This document shows, in pieces, positions 7,207 through 14,614 of a DNA stretch of 20,042 bases. Position 1 is the stretch's first letter; each line of letters opens with the position of its first letter. The notes under the pieces were generated by a model that made no database searches, was not told the origin of the DNA, and worked only from the letters and a program-made list of their open reading frames with translations. Source of the stretch: Collinsella sp. GTDB taxonomy: Bacteria; Actinomycetota; Coriobacteriia; Coriobacteriales; Coriobacteriaceae. The stretch covers positions 1 through 20,042 of the forward strand of contig DXZS01000005.1 of assembly GCA_019419505.1 (NCBI GenBank), read 5' to 3'. A program made the position numbers and the translations under genes.

Positions 7207-7241
7207 GGGCAGCGCCCTCCATCTGATGGGAGGTGATGCCC
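7207..7241 (+). promoter_or_regulatory. SD-sequestering hairpin upstream of small toxin gene
   Basis: CCTCC (7216-7220) can pair with the ribosome site GGAGG (7229-7233), and GGGCA (7207-7211) with TGCCC (7237-7241), ending on the base before the ATG. The leader would therefore hide its own SD. This is a common way to keep type I toxin mRNAs silent until processed. Confidence 0.55.
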
Positions 7242-7367
7242 ATGACCGATTTGATTGATTTCGTGAGACTTCTGACCGCTTTGGTCTCGTTCTTCACGGC
7301 ACTTGTCGGCCTTTCCGAGGCACTCAAGCAGCGTTCGAAGCGCAACAGAAGGGGTCGCCGCCGCTAA
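7242..7367 (+). CDS. 41-residue single-pass basic membrane peptide, putative type I toxin
   Basis: The ATG at 7242 follows GGGAGGTGATGCCC, a near-perfect anti-SD match. The peptide has an amphipathic/hydrophobic stretch, residues 4-27 (LIDFVRLLTALVSFFTALVG and onward), then a strongly basic tail (residues 29-41, nine Lys/Arg, ending RRGRRR). That size and shape fit type I toxins and the Firmicutes holin-like toxin family, which usually share the GGAGGTGAT site. The gene is flanked by a palindromic operator and promoter, a leader hairpin hiding the SD, and a convergent antisense promoter at its 3' end. No homologue is recognised with certainty. Expression would probably depolarise the membrane if the toxin reading is right. 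Confidence 0.6.
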   Translation: MTDLIDFVRLLTALVSFFTALVGLSEALKQRSKRNRRGRRR

Positions 7368-7429
7368 GGCGTTGACCCCCTAATGCAAACAACGGCGCTG
7401 CCCAGCTTTCCAGAACTTGGGCTGCCGTC
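7344..7429 (-). ncRNA. Candidate antisense RNA (antitoxin) overlapping the toxin 3' end
   Basis: From the minus-strand promoter at 7436-7464, a transcript would start near 7429. It would run through the hairpin arms at 7392-7428 and the GGGGTC/GACCCC hairpin (7351-7379), and could end at the weak TTCTGTT tail. It would be about 85 nt and complementary to the last eight or so toxin codons plus the 3' UTR, as in TxpA/RatA-like type I systems. The end points are inferred. Confidence 0.4.
7392..7428 (+). terminator. Hairpin downstream of toxin, candidate sense terminator
   Basis: ACGGC (7392-7396) with GCCGT (7424-7428) and GCCCA (7400-7404) with TGGGC (7418-7422) form an interrupted stem. It is followed by CGACACTATTCT, which is only mildly T-rich. 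The same stem would be near the 5' end of the antisense RNA. Confidence 0.4.
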
Positions 7430-7435
7430 GACACT

Positions 7436-7464
7436 ATTCTACCCACGAATGACATTTTGAACAA
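7436..7464 (-). promoter_or_regulatory. Minus-strand promoter for antisense RNA
   Basis: On the minus strand, -35 TTGTTC (7464-7459) and -10 TAGAAT (7441-7436) are separated by exactly 17 nt. The -10 hexamer is the same as that of the toxin promoter. It points into the toxin 3' region. Confidence 0.5.
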
Positions 7465-7520
7465 TCGGCAATGCCGCTTCAAAAGCCAGGCACAACTGGC
7501 ACAACCTAGGCGGTCGCTGA

Positions 7521-7551
7521 ATGTGACAAAGGGACAGCCCCTTTGTCACAT
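7521..7551. repeat. TGTGACAAAGGG hairpin, right copy
   Basis: The arms ATGTGACAAAGGG and CCCTTTGTCACAT flank ACAGC: a perfect 13-bp stem. Nearly identical to 6771-6800; together the two bracket the island with the inverted-repeat element and toxin locus. Between the antisense promoter and this copy (7465-7520) I see nothing else. Confidence 0.75.
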
Positions 7552-7572
7552 CCAAAATATTGCCTTTACGTG

Positions 7573-7613
7573 TTGATACACACGGTGTGCAATAATACTC
7601 GCACTGTGCAATA
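7573..7613 (+). promoter_or_regulatory. Promoter/operator region of the TetR-activase operon
   Basis: Possible -35 TTGATA (7573-7578) and -10 AATACT (7595-7600), 16 nt apart. TGTGCAATA occurs twice as a direct repeat (7586-7594, 7605-7613), overlapping the -10 and start region. It is a good candidate for autoregulation by the TetR protein encoded 30 nt downstream. Confidence 0.4.
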
Positions 7614-7642
7614 GCGCGCAGACTGAGTAACAAGGAGGACGC

Positions 7643-8353
7643 TTGTCCCAGCTCGAGAAATGTGATCGCCGGTCCCTTCGCTCGCAGCGTGCCCTACGCC
7701 AAGCACTTGCCAGCGAGCTTGCCGAAAGCGGCGACCTTTCGCACATTAATGTCGCGTCGCTCACCGAGCGCGCTGGCCTTACGCGCCGCACGTTCTATTC
7801 GCACTACCGCGATATTCCCGACTTTATCAATCAAATCGAGGACGGCTTGCTGGCCGAGATCCGCGAGCGCATTGAGCTCATCACCGCAGCTCAGTTGCCC
7901 GATCTCTATCACAACATCGATGAGCTCGAGCCGGCGCCCGGTTCGGTTGAGTTGCTGCGCTACCTTGCGGCCAACCGCGATTTAATCGGATCGCTGCTGG
8001 GCCCGGGCGGCGACCAGGCTTTCATTAAGAAGATTATCGACACCGCGCGTGAGGCCGTGGTGCCTCGTGCACAGACGGGCATTTTGGGCCTGGCGCTGGG
8101 CACGTTCTTTGACTACTACGTTACCTACGTCGTGAGCGCCGAGGTCGGCATGATTCAGCGCTGGTTTGAGCACGGCCTCACCGAATCGCCCGAGGCCATG
8201 GCACGCATTATGACGGTTATCGCCTTTGTGCGTCCCGGCGACCTATATGGTCAACCCATCGATATCAACGTGCCGGAATACGGCTTGAAGCTATTGAACC
8301 TGCAGCTCGAGGATACGGCCGACACCGCCGCAACCGTCGAGTCCAACAACTAA
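7643..8353 (+). CDS. TetR/AcrR family transcriptional regulator
   Basis: 236 residues, TTG start with AAGGAGG (7632-7638) 4 nt upstream; no better in-frame start. The TetR-type helix-turn-helix lies at residues about 25-55 (VASLTERAGLTRRTFYSHY), followed by an all-helical ligand/dimer domain. Its FDYYVTYVVSAEVGMIQRWFE segment resembles the C-terminal domain common in DhaS-like TetR proteins. The stop is 11 nt before the start of the activase fusion, so it is almost certainly co-transcribed with it and likely controls it in response to a metabolite. The ligand is unknown. The last 25 residues are a polar tail. Confidence 0.88.
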   Translation: MSQLEKCDRRSLRSQRALRQALASELAESGDLSHINVASLTERAGLTRRTFYSHYRDIPDFINQIEDGLLAEIRERIELITAAQLPDLYHNIDELEPAPGSVELLRYLAANRDLIGSLLGPGGDQAFIKKIIDTAREAVVPRAQTGILGLALGTFFDYYVTYVVSAEVGMIQRWFEHGLTESPEAMARIMTVIAFVRPGDLYGQPIDINVPEYGLKLLNLQLEDTADTAATVESNN

Positions 8354-8364
8354 GAGGAGAGATA

Positions 8365-11300
8365 ATGAGCAAACTCGTCGATGGCATCAAGGATCGCATG
8401 GTCGCTGCCGCACGCGAGACCGCGCCCGCCGTGGTGGACGCCGCGCAGAAGGCCGCGACCGCGGCTGCCGAGAAAGTTGCCGAGGCAGTTGCCGATGCCA
8501 AGAACGCGGCAGGGGAGACGTCCGTCGCCAGCGAGCCCGCTACCGCTGCCGAGCCCGTAGCCGCCGCCCACGCCCCCGAAGGCGCGATCTTCAACCCCGA
8601 GAACGCTCGCGGCAACCTGCACCTGGGCATCGACGTGGGCTCCACCACCGTTAAACTTGCCGTGCTCAACGACGACAACCAGATCGTCTACGCCAAGTAC
8701 CAGCGCCACCACACCGACGTCCGTGCCTGCGCCCGCGACCTGTTCGAGGGCGCTGCGACCGTGCTGCCGACGGCCCAGATGACCTGCGCCATCACCGGCT
8801 CGGGCGGCCTTCTGCTGTCCCAGTGGCTCGACCTGGAGTTTGTCCAGGAGGTCATCGCCAGCAAGCGTGCCGTCGAGACCCTCATCCCGGCCACCGATGT
8901 CGCCATCGAGCTGGGCGGCGAGGATGCCAAGATCATCTACTTCGATAACGGCATCGAGCAGCGCATGAACGGCACCTGCGCCGGCGGCACGGGTGCGTTC
9001 ATCGACCAGATGGCAACCCTGCTCCACACCGACGCCAGCGGCCTCAACGAGCTCGCGGCCAACGCCACCACCATCTATCCCATCGCCAGCCGCTGCGGCG
9101 TTTTTGCCAAGACCGACGTGCAGCCGCTGCTCAACGAGGGCGCCCGCCCCGAGGACGTGGCCGCCTCCATCTTCCAGGCTGTCGTGACCCAGACCATCTC
9201 GGGCCTGGCGTGCGGCCGTCCCATCCGCGGCAACGTCGCCTTCCTGGGCGGCCCGCTGCAGTATCTCTCCGAGCTGCGCCACCGCTTCTACCTCACGCTC
9301 AATCTGGACGAGGAGCACCGTATCGTGCCCCAAAACGCTCACCTGTTTGTGGCGAGCGGCGCCGCCATGGCGCACGAGTCCAACAAGCTCAGCACGTTCC
9401 CGCAGCTCATCGGGGCCATCGATGCCCTGGGTGACACGCAGGGTGCCGAGGTCGAGCGTCTGGATCCGCTCTTTGCCACCGACGAGGACTTTGCCGAGTT
9501 CAAGACCCGCCACGACACCGAGGTCGTCCCCAAGGGCAAGCTCGAAGGCTACACCGGACGCGTGTTCATCGGCATCGACGCCGGCTCCACCACCATGAAG
9601 GCCGCGCTCGTGGGCGAGGACGGTCAGCTGCTGCACACCTGGTACGGCAACAACAACGGCGACATCCTAGGCACGGCCAAGGTCATCATGGCCGATTTCT
9701 ACAACCACATCCCCGCGGGCTGCACCATCGGCCACGTGACCACCACGGGCTACGGTGAGGCGCTGCTCATCGAGGCCCTCAAGGCCGATTCCGGCGAGAT
9801 CGAGACCGTCGCGCACCTGCGCGGCGCCAAGGCGTTCCTGCCCGGCGTCGAGTTCATTCTGGACATTGGCGGCCAGGACATGAAGTGCCTGCGCGTCAAG
9901 GACGGCGTCATCGAGCACATCATGCTCAACGAGGCCTGCTCGTCGGGTTGCGGTAGCTTTATCGAGAGCTTCGCCGTCTCTATGAACATGGACGTGCGCG
10001 CGTTCGCCAACGCCGCCATCCATGCCAAAGCCCCGGTCGACCTGGGAAGTCGCTGCACGGTCTTTATGAACTCGCGCGTCAAGCAGGCGCAAAAGGAAGG
10101 CGCCACGGTGGGCGACATCGCCGCCGGCCTGTCCTATTCCGTCATCAAGAATGCCCTGTTCAAGGTCATTAAGCTGCGCGATCCCAAGGAGATCGGCAGC
10201 CAGGTAATCGTCCAGGGCGGCACCTTTATGTCCGATGCCACGCTGCGCGCGTTTGAGCAGCTCACCGGCGTTCATGCCGTGCGTCCCGACATCGCCGGCT
10301 GCATGGGCGCCTACGGTGCGGCCCTGCTCGCCCGCGATCGCGCCGGCGCCGACGGCGCCTCGACCATTCTTTCGGCTGAGGACATCGCGCACCTCACCGT
10401 GACGCAAAAGCATGTCCGCTGCGGCCGTTGCTCCAACAACTGCCAGCTTACCGTCAACGACTTTGGCGGCGGTAGGCGCTTCATTACCGGCAACCGCTGC
10501 GAGAAGGGCGCCGGCCACAAAAAGCAGAAGACTGAGGCCCCCAACCTCTTCAAAAAGAAAAACGAGCTGCTCTTTGACCGCGAGGTCCTGAGCCCCGACG
10601 AGGCCCCGCGCGGCACCGTGGGTATCCCGCGCGCACTCAACATGTACGAGAACTACCCCTTCTGGCATGCGTTCTTTACGCGCCTGGGCTTTAGCGTGCA
10701 GCTGTCCGGCCAGTCGAGCAAAAAGACCTACCAGGCGGGCATCGAGTCCATGCCGTCCGAGAGCGTGTGCTATCCGGCCAAGATGAGCCACGGCCACGTG
10801 ATGAACCTCATTGACCGTGACGTCGACTTTATCTGGATGCCGTGCGTGCGCTGGGAGCGCAAGGAGGATCCGACCGCCGGCAACTGCTATAACTGCCCCA
10901 TCGTCATGAGCTACCCCACGGCGCTGGCGCTCAACATCGACGAGATCCGTGAGCAGAACATCGAGTTCCTGTACCCGTTTGTGCCCTATCACGACAAGAC
11001 CGAGCTCAAGCGCCGTCTATACCAGGTGCTCGCCGTCGACCGTGTGGCCGATGCTGAGGCCGGTCGCGGTCGCGTGCGCGGTCCCAAGATCACGCGCTCT
11101 GAGGTCGATGCCGCCGTCAACGCCGCCTACGAGGCCGACGCGCGTTTTCACGAGGACATCCAGACCATGGGCGAGGAGGCCCTTAAGTGGGTCGAGGACC
11201 ACGGCGGCCACGGCATCGTACTCGCCGGTCGTCCCTACCATAACGACCCCGAGATCAACCATGCCCTGCCCGAGCTTATCTCGAGCTTTGGCTTTGCGGT

Positions 11301-13146
11301 CTTTACCGAGGATTCGCTCGCGCATCTGGTGAAGCCCGAGCGTCCGATTCGCGTCGTCGATCAGTGGATGTATCACAGCCGCCTGTACGCCGTCGCCCGT
11401 TTTGTGACGATGCGCAACGACCTGGACCTGATCCAGCTCAATTCCTTCGGCTGCGGCCTGGACGCTCTGACCACTGATCAGGTGCAGGAGATCCTGGAGG
11501 CCAGCGGCAAGATTTACACCGTGCTCAAGATTGACGAGGTGTCCAACTTGGGCGCCGCGCGTATCCGTATTCGCTCGCTCATGGCGGCGCTCAAGGACCA
11601 GGAGGCCGAGCGCTTGGCCGAGGCTACGGCCGCGGGCGAGACTTACGAGCAGGGCGATGCCGCGCCGGTGGCGCCCTCCACGGATGCCCCCGCGTTCGCG
11701 AGCCGTAAGTACACGTTCGAGGCGCAGCGCGAGAGCGCTTCGACCGCGTGGCCCAAGGTGCCCTTTACCGAGCAGATGCGCGAGGAGGGCTACACCATCC
11801 TGTGCCCGCAGATGGCGCCGATCCACTTTGACCTGGTCAAAGAGGTGTTCCGTGGTGCTGGCTACAACTTGGAGCTGCTGCCCTCGACCGATCACGATGC
11901 CGTCGAGGCCGGCCTGCGCTACGTGAACAACGACATCTGCTATCCGTCGATCCTGGTGACGGGCCAGATCATGGAGGCCATCGAGAGCGGTCGATACGAC
12001 CTGTCCAAGACAGCCGTGGTTATCAGCCAGACCGGCGGCGGCTGCCGTGCCACCAACTACATCGCACTCATCCGCAAGGCCCTGCGCGAGAGCGGCCACC
12101 CCGAGATCCCGGTGATCTCGCTTTCGGCCGTGGCGCTGGGCGAGGACAACCCTGGCTTTAAGATTACGCCGGCGCTGCTTAAGCAGGCAGTCTACGCGGT
12201 GCTCTTTGGCGACGTGATGATGCAGATGCTCTATCGCTGCCGCCCGTACGAGGCTACGCCCGGTGCCGCCAACGCGCTCTACGAGGAGTACATGGCGCGC
12301 GCTCGCAAGCTGGCGCCCAAGTTTAACCGCCACAACTACACCAAGCTGTGCCGCGAGGCCATCCGCGCGTTCGACACCATGCCGCTCGTGGGCGAGGGTA
12401 CCAAGCCGCGCGTGGGCGTGGTCGGCGAGATCCTGGTCAAGTTCCATCCCACAGCCAACAACCACGTGGTCGATGTCATCGAGCGCGAGGGCTGCGAGGC
12501 CGTGGTGCCGGGTCTGCTCGACTTTTTCCTGTACTCCATGAGCAACGCCGAGCTGCAGAAGGACGAGTTGGGAAGCTCCGCTACCACGCGCGCTGGTATG
12601 CAGGCGCTCATCAAGCTCGTGGACTGGATGCGCACGCCGGTGGAGGAGATGCTCGAGAAGTCCCGCCGCTTCGAGGCGCCCGAGCGCATCGGCACCATGG
12701 CCGACAAGGCCCGCACGGTGCTTTCGGTGTGCAACAACATGGGCGAGGGCTGGCTGCTCACGGCTGAGATGCTCGATCTGATTGACCACGGTGCGCCCAA
12801 CATCATCTGCACGCAGCCCTTCGCGTGCCTGCCCAACCACGTGGTGGGCAAGGCCGTGATCAAGGAGCTGCGCCGCCAACATCCCGAGAGCAACATCGTC
12901 GCGGTGGACTACGACCCCGGTGCATCCGAGGTCAACCAGCTCAACCGTATTAAGCTCATGATCAGCGTGGCAAAGGAGAACATGCGCGCCGGCAAGGGCT
13001 TTAAGCTCGAGAAGGTGGCGCCGCTCGCGATGGACGAGGTCACCGGTCAGATGCGTGCCCACGACGGCTGCGTGAGCTGCGGTTCGGTCGATGAGAGCGC
13101 CGTGGCGTCGGTCGCTGAGCGCCTGGGACGCGGCATTAAGAAGTAG
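8365..13146 (+). CDS. Fused acyl-CoA dehydratase activase / 2-hydroxyacyl-CoA dehydratase-like protein
   Basis: 1593 residues; ATG follows AGAGGAGAG. Order: Ala-rich N-terminal extension (1-87); first BadF/BcrA-type ATPase with GIDVGSTT (88) and Cys205/Cys244; second ATPase with GIDAGSTT (403) and Cys525/Cys564; a CX2CX3CX18C knuckle (686-712); a DUF2229/HgdB-like module from 753 (Cys802, 827, 841, 844); a segment near 951; a low-complexity linker (about 1080-1120); a second dehydratase-like module from 1142 (Cys1192, 1227); and GCVSCGS near the C-terminus. In HgdC-type activases each subunit gives two Cys 39 residues apart to a shared [4Fe-4S] cluster. Both halves here keep that spacing, so it looks like a covalent pseudo-dimer. 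It would use ATP to drive low-potential electron transfer to the fused iron-sulfur module; a role in 2-hydroxyacyl-CoA dehydration or a double-cubane-type reduction is inferred. Follows the TetR gene. Confidence 0.9.
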   Translation: MSKLVDGIKDRMVAAARETAPAVVDAAQKAATAAAEKVAEAVADAKNAAGETSVASEPATAAEPVAAAHAPEGAIFNPENARGNLHLGIDVGSTTVKLAVLNDDNQIVYAKYQRHHTDVRACARDLFEGAATVLPTAQMTCAITGSGGLLLSQWLDLEFVQEVIASKRAVETLIPATDVAIELGGEDAKIIYFDNGIEQRMNGTCAGGTGAFIDQMATLLHTDASGLNELAANATTIYPIASRCGVFAKTDVQPLLNEGARPEDVAASIFQAVVTQTISGLACGRPIRGNVAFLGGPLQYLSELRHRFYLTLNLDEEHRIVPQNAHLFVASGAAMAHESNKLSTFPQLIGAIDALGDTQGAEVERLDPLFATDEDFAEFKTRHDTEVVPKGKLEGYTGRVFIGIDAGSTTMKAALVGEDGQLLHTWYGNNNGDILGTAKVIMADFYNHIPAGCTIGHVTTTGYGEALLIEALKADSGEIETVAHLRGAKAFLPGVEFILDIGGQDMKCLRVKDGVIEHIMLNEACSSGCGSFIESFAVSMNMDVRAFANAAIHAKAPVDLGSRCTVFMNSRVKQAQKEGATVGDIAAGLSYSVIKNALFKVIKLRDPKEIGSQVIVQGGTFMSDATLRAFEQLTGVHAVRPDIAGCMGAYGAALLARDRAGADGASTILSAEDIAHLTVTQKHVRCGRCSNNCQLTVNDFGGGRRFITGNRCEKGAGHKKQKTEAPNLFKKKNELLFDREVLSPDEAPRGTVGIPRALNMYENYPFWHAFFTRLGFSVQLSGQSSKKTYQAGIESMPSESVCYPAKMSHGHVMNLIDRDVDFIWMPCVRWERKEDPTAGNCYNCPIVMSYPTALALNIDEIREQNIEFLYPFVPYHDKTELKRRLYQVLAVDRVADAEAGRGRVRGPKITRSEVDAAVNAAYEADARFHEDIQTMGEEALKWVEDHGGHGIVLAGRPYHNDPEINHALPELISSFGFAVFTEDSLAHLVKPERPIRVVDQWMYHSRLYAVARFVTMRNDLDLIQLNSFGCGLDALTTDQVQEILEASGKIYTVLKIDEVSNLGAARIRIRSLMAALKDQEAERLAEATAAGETYEQGDAAPVAPSTDAPAFASRKYTFEAQRESASTAWPKVPFTEQMREEGYTILCPQMAPIHFDLVKEVFRGAGYNLELLPSTDHDAVEAGLRYVNNDICYPSILVTGQIMEAIESGRYDLSKTAVVISQTGGGCRATNYIALIRKALRESGHPEIPVISLSAVALGEDNPGFKITPALLKQAVYAVLFGDVMMQMLYRCRPYEATPGAANALYEEYMARARKLAPKFNRHNYTKLCREAIRAFDTMPLVGEGTKPRVGVVGEILVKFHPTANNHVVDVIEREGCEAVVPGLLDFFLYSMSNAELQKDELGSSATTRAGMQALIKLVDWMRTPVEEMLEKSRRFEAPERIGTMADKARTVLSVCNNMGEGWLLTAEMLDLIDHGAPNIICTQPFACLPNHVVGKAVIKELRRQHPESNIVAVDYDPGASEVNQLNRIKLMISVAKENMRAGKGFKLEKVAPLAMDEVTGQMRAHDGCVSCGSVDESAVASVAERLGRGIKK

Positions 13147-13174
13147 CTGGCCTGCTATGGGCCGGATATGAGAC

Positions 13175-13211
13175 AAACGGGTGGTGGCCGTACCGGCTAC
13201 CACCCGTTTTT
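13175..13211 (+). terminator. Rho-independent terminator of the activase operon
   Basis: A 15-bp stem (13175-13189 with 13195-13209, one G-T pair), loop GTACC, then TT completing a five-T run. It lies 28 nt after the activase stop. Confidence 0.9.
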
Positions 13212-13320
13212 GCTTGGACATATGTTGCGTAAACGCCCCGACTATCACCCTTTGCGAACTCAGATTTCGGAAGTATGCGGCAAAATCTGAATAGACCGAG
13301 CACACCGAATATGTCCAAGC
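13212..13320. repeat. Inverted repeat GCTTGGACATAT around 84 nt
   Basis: GCTTGGACATAT (13212-13223) is repeated as an exact reverse complement at 13309-13320. Inside lies a shorter pair, CAGATTT (13261-13267) with AAATCTG, and the motif CGGAAGTATGCGGCAAA (13268-13284), which recurs inverted downstream. Non-coding and probably a dispersed repeat. Confidence 0.55.
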
Positions 13321-13359
13321 CCTGTACCTGCGGTTTTATTGGCGGAAAATCGGGGGGTG

Positions 13360-13438
13360 CTCAAGGGTTCCGGAATTTGCCGCATACTTCCGCAAACGAC
13401 GTCTCGGTGGCACAAAAAATCGCCCTCGGAACCCTGAG
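13360..13438. repeat. Inverted repeat with TTTGCCGCATACTTCCG motif
   Basis: The arms CTCAAGGGTTCCG (13360-13372) and CGGAACCCTGAG (13427-13438) pair with one bulge. Between them TTTGCCGCATACTTCCG (13376-13392) is the exact reverse complement of 13268-13284. With the preceding unit it fills most of the 418-nt gap between activase and dehydrogenase. Confidence 0.55.
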
Positions 13439-13508
13439 ATAATGAACAGATGTAGCCGTTCGCCGCAAATTACCGTCCGTTTATAGAACCCACCCCCAGT
13501 GTGCAGCC

Positions 13509-13556
13509 CTCTTACGGTTGAATAAATACACATCTATGGAATTACGTAAGAGAGGA
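13509..13556 (+). promoter_or_regulatory. Hairpin overlapping RBS of the hydroxyacyl-CoA dehydrogenase
   Basis: CTCTTACG (13509-13516) pairs perfectly with CGTAAGAG (13545-13552). The right arm overlaps the ribosome site AGAGAGGA (13549-13556), 8 nt before the ATG, so it could modulate translation or be an operator. Confidence 0.35.
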
Positions 13557-13564
13557 CTGTTCCT

Positions 13565-14524
13565 ATGAGCTACAAGACCGTTTGCGTTGCCGGCGGCGGC
13601 GTGCTGGGAAGCCAGATTGCCTTTCAGGCTGCCTACTGCGGCTTCGATGTAACGATTTGGCTGCGCAGCGAGGGCAGCATCGGTCGCACCCAGCCCAAGA
13701 TCGATCATGTGCGCGAGGAGTACATCGCGGCAATCGAGGGTATGGCGGACGGCACGGGCGAGTGGTGCTCCGGTATCGCCGATAGCGGCAAGCCCTTCGA
13801 CAAAGAGGCGGCACTCGCCGCCGTTGAGCGCGCCTACTCCACACTCAAGCTGGAGCTCGATCTTGCCAAGGCAGTGGCCGACGCCGACTTGGTCATCGAG
13901 TCTATGGCCGAGGACACCCAGGCAAAAATCGATTTTTACAAGAAGCTCGCCCCGGTCCTTCCGCAAAAGACCGTCGTCGTGACCAACTCCTCCACGCTGC
14001 TGCCGAGCACCTTTGCCAAGTACACCGGCCGCCCCGAGAAGTACCTGTCGCTGCACTTTGCCAACTCTATCTGGAAGAACAACATGACCGAGGTCATGGC
14101 CCAGAGCCAAACCGACAAGCGCTACTTCGACGAGCTCGTCGACTTCGCCAACGATATCCGCATGCTTGCCCTGCCCGTCAACAAGGAAAAGAACGGCTAC
14201 CTGCTCAATTCCATGCTGGTGCCGTGGCTGCTTTCGGGCCTTGACCTGTATGTCTCGGGCGTGAGCGACCCCAAGAGCATCGATCTCGCGTGGACGCGCG
14301 GCACCGGCGCTCCCAAGGGTCCGTTTCGCGTATTCGACACGGTGGGTATCCAGACGGCCTACAACATCGTCATGCAGTATCAGAAGGTCCCGGGCCTGGT
14401 GAGCCCGCTGCTCAAGAAGATGATGATGCCCTACAACTTTAAGGCTATGGCATCCGTCCTCAAGAAAATGCTCGACGAAGGTAAGCTGGGCGAAAGCTCG
14501 GGCGAGGGCTTCTTCAAGTACTAA
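13565..14524 (+). CDS. 3-hydroxyacyl-CoA dehydrogenase (NAD-dependent)
   Basis: 319 residues. It would oxidise or reduce 3-hydroxyacyl-CoA and 3-oxoacyl-CoA with NAD(H), in butyrate-type fermentation or acyl-CoA metabolism. N-terminal Rossmann fold with AGGGVLG (9-15), acidic E112 in VIESMAED, NSS (141-143) in VTNSSTLLPS, and the catalytic His164 in LHFANS, then the helical C-terminal domain. Two oddities: the usual HFFNP loop reads HFANSIWKNN, and the usual NTSS is NSST-like, so it belongs to a divergent branch and the acyl chain is unclear. ATG has a GAGG 9 nt upstream. It appears monocistronic, downstream of the activase terminator, but fits the same type of chemistry. Confidence 0.87.
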   Translation: MSYKTVCVAGGGVLGSQIAFQAAYCGFDVTIWLRSEGSIGRTQPKIDHVREEYIAAIEGMADGTGEWCSGIADSGKPFDKEAALAAVERAYSTLKLELDLAKAVADADLVIESMAEDTQAKIDFYKKLAPVLPQKTVVVTNSSTLLPSTFAKYTGRPEKYLSLHFANSIWKNNMTEVMAQSQTDKRYFDELVDFANDIRMLALPVNKEKNGYLLNSMLVPWLLSGLDLYVSGVSDPKSIDLAWTRGTGAPKGPFRVFDTVGIQTAYNIVMQYQKVPGLVSPLLKKMMMPYNFKAMASVLKKMLDEGKLGESSGEGFFKY

Positions 14525-14561
14525 AAATGATCCCTCGGGGTCGGAGGAAAACGGATCATTT
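14525..14561 (+). terminator. Terminator-like hairpin after dehydrogenase
   Basis: AAATGATCC (14525-14533) and GGATCATTT (14553-14561) are perfect 9-bp arms directly after the stop codon, loop 19 nt. No T tract follows, so it is weak. Confidence 0.4.
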
Positions 14562-14614
14562 CCGGCCGCCAACAGTGAGAAGATGGACCCAGAAATAGAA
14601 AGGAGTGGCAATGG

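Noticed and set aside
7157..7345. Minus-strand 62-codon frame opposite the toxin gene
   Set aside because: The plus-strand frame has the strong SD, promoter and membrane-peptide pattern; this one has none.
8350..10992. Minus-strand frames of over 400 codons opposite the first half of the activase
   Set aside because: Gly/Ala/Val-rich shadows without ribosome sites or domain motifs.
11017..13305. Long minus-strand open frame (762 codons) opposite the activase
   Set aside because: Mirror of GC-rich codon bias; no recognisable domains, His/Val/Leu-rich composition, and the plus strand has a well-conserved enzyme.
13336..13533. Minus-strand 65-codon frame in the activase-dehydrogenase gap
   Set aside because: Made of the inverted-repeat sequence; no ribosome site; probably non-coding repeat.
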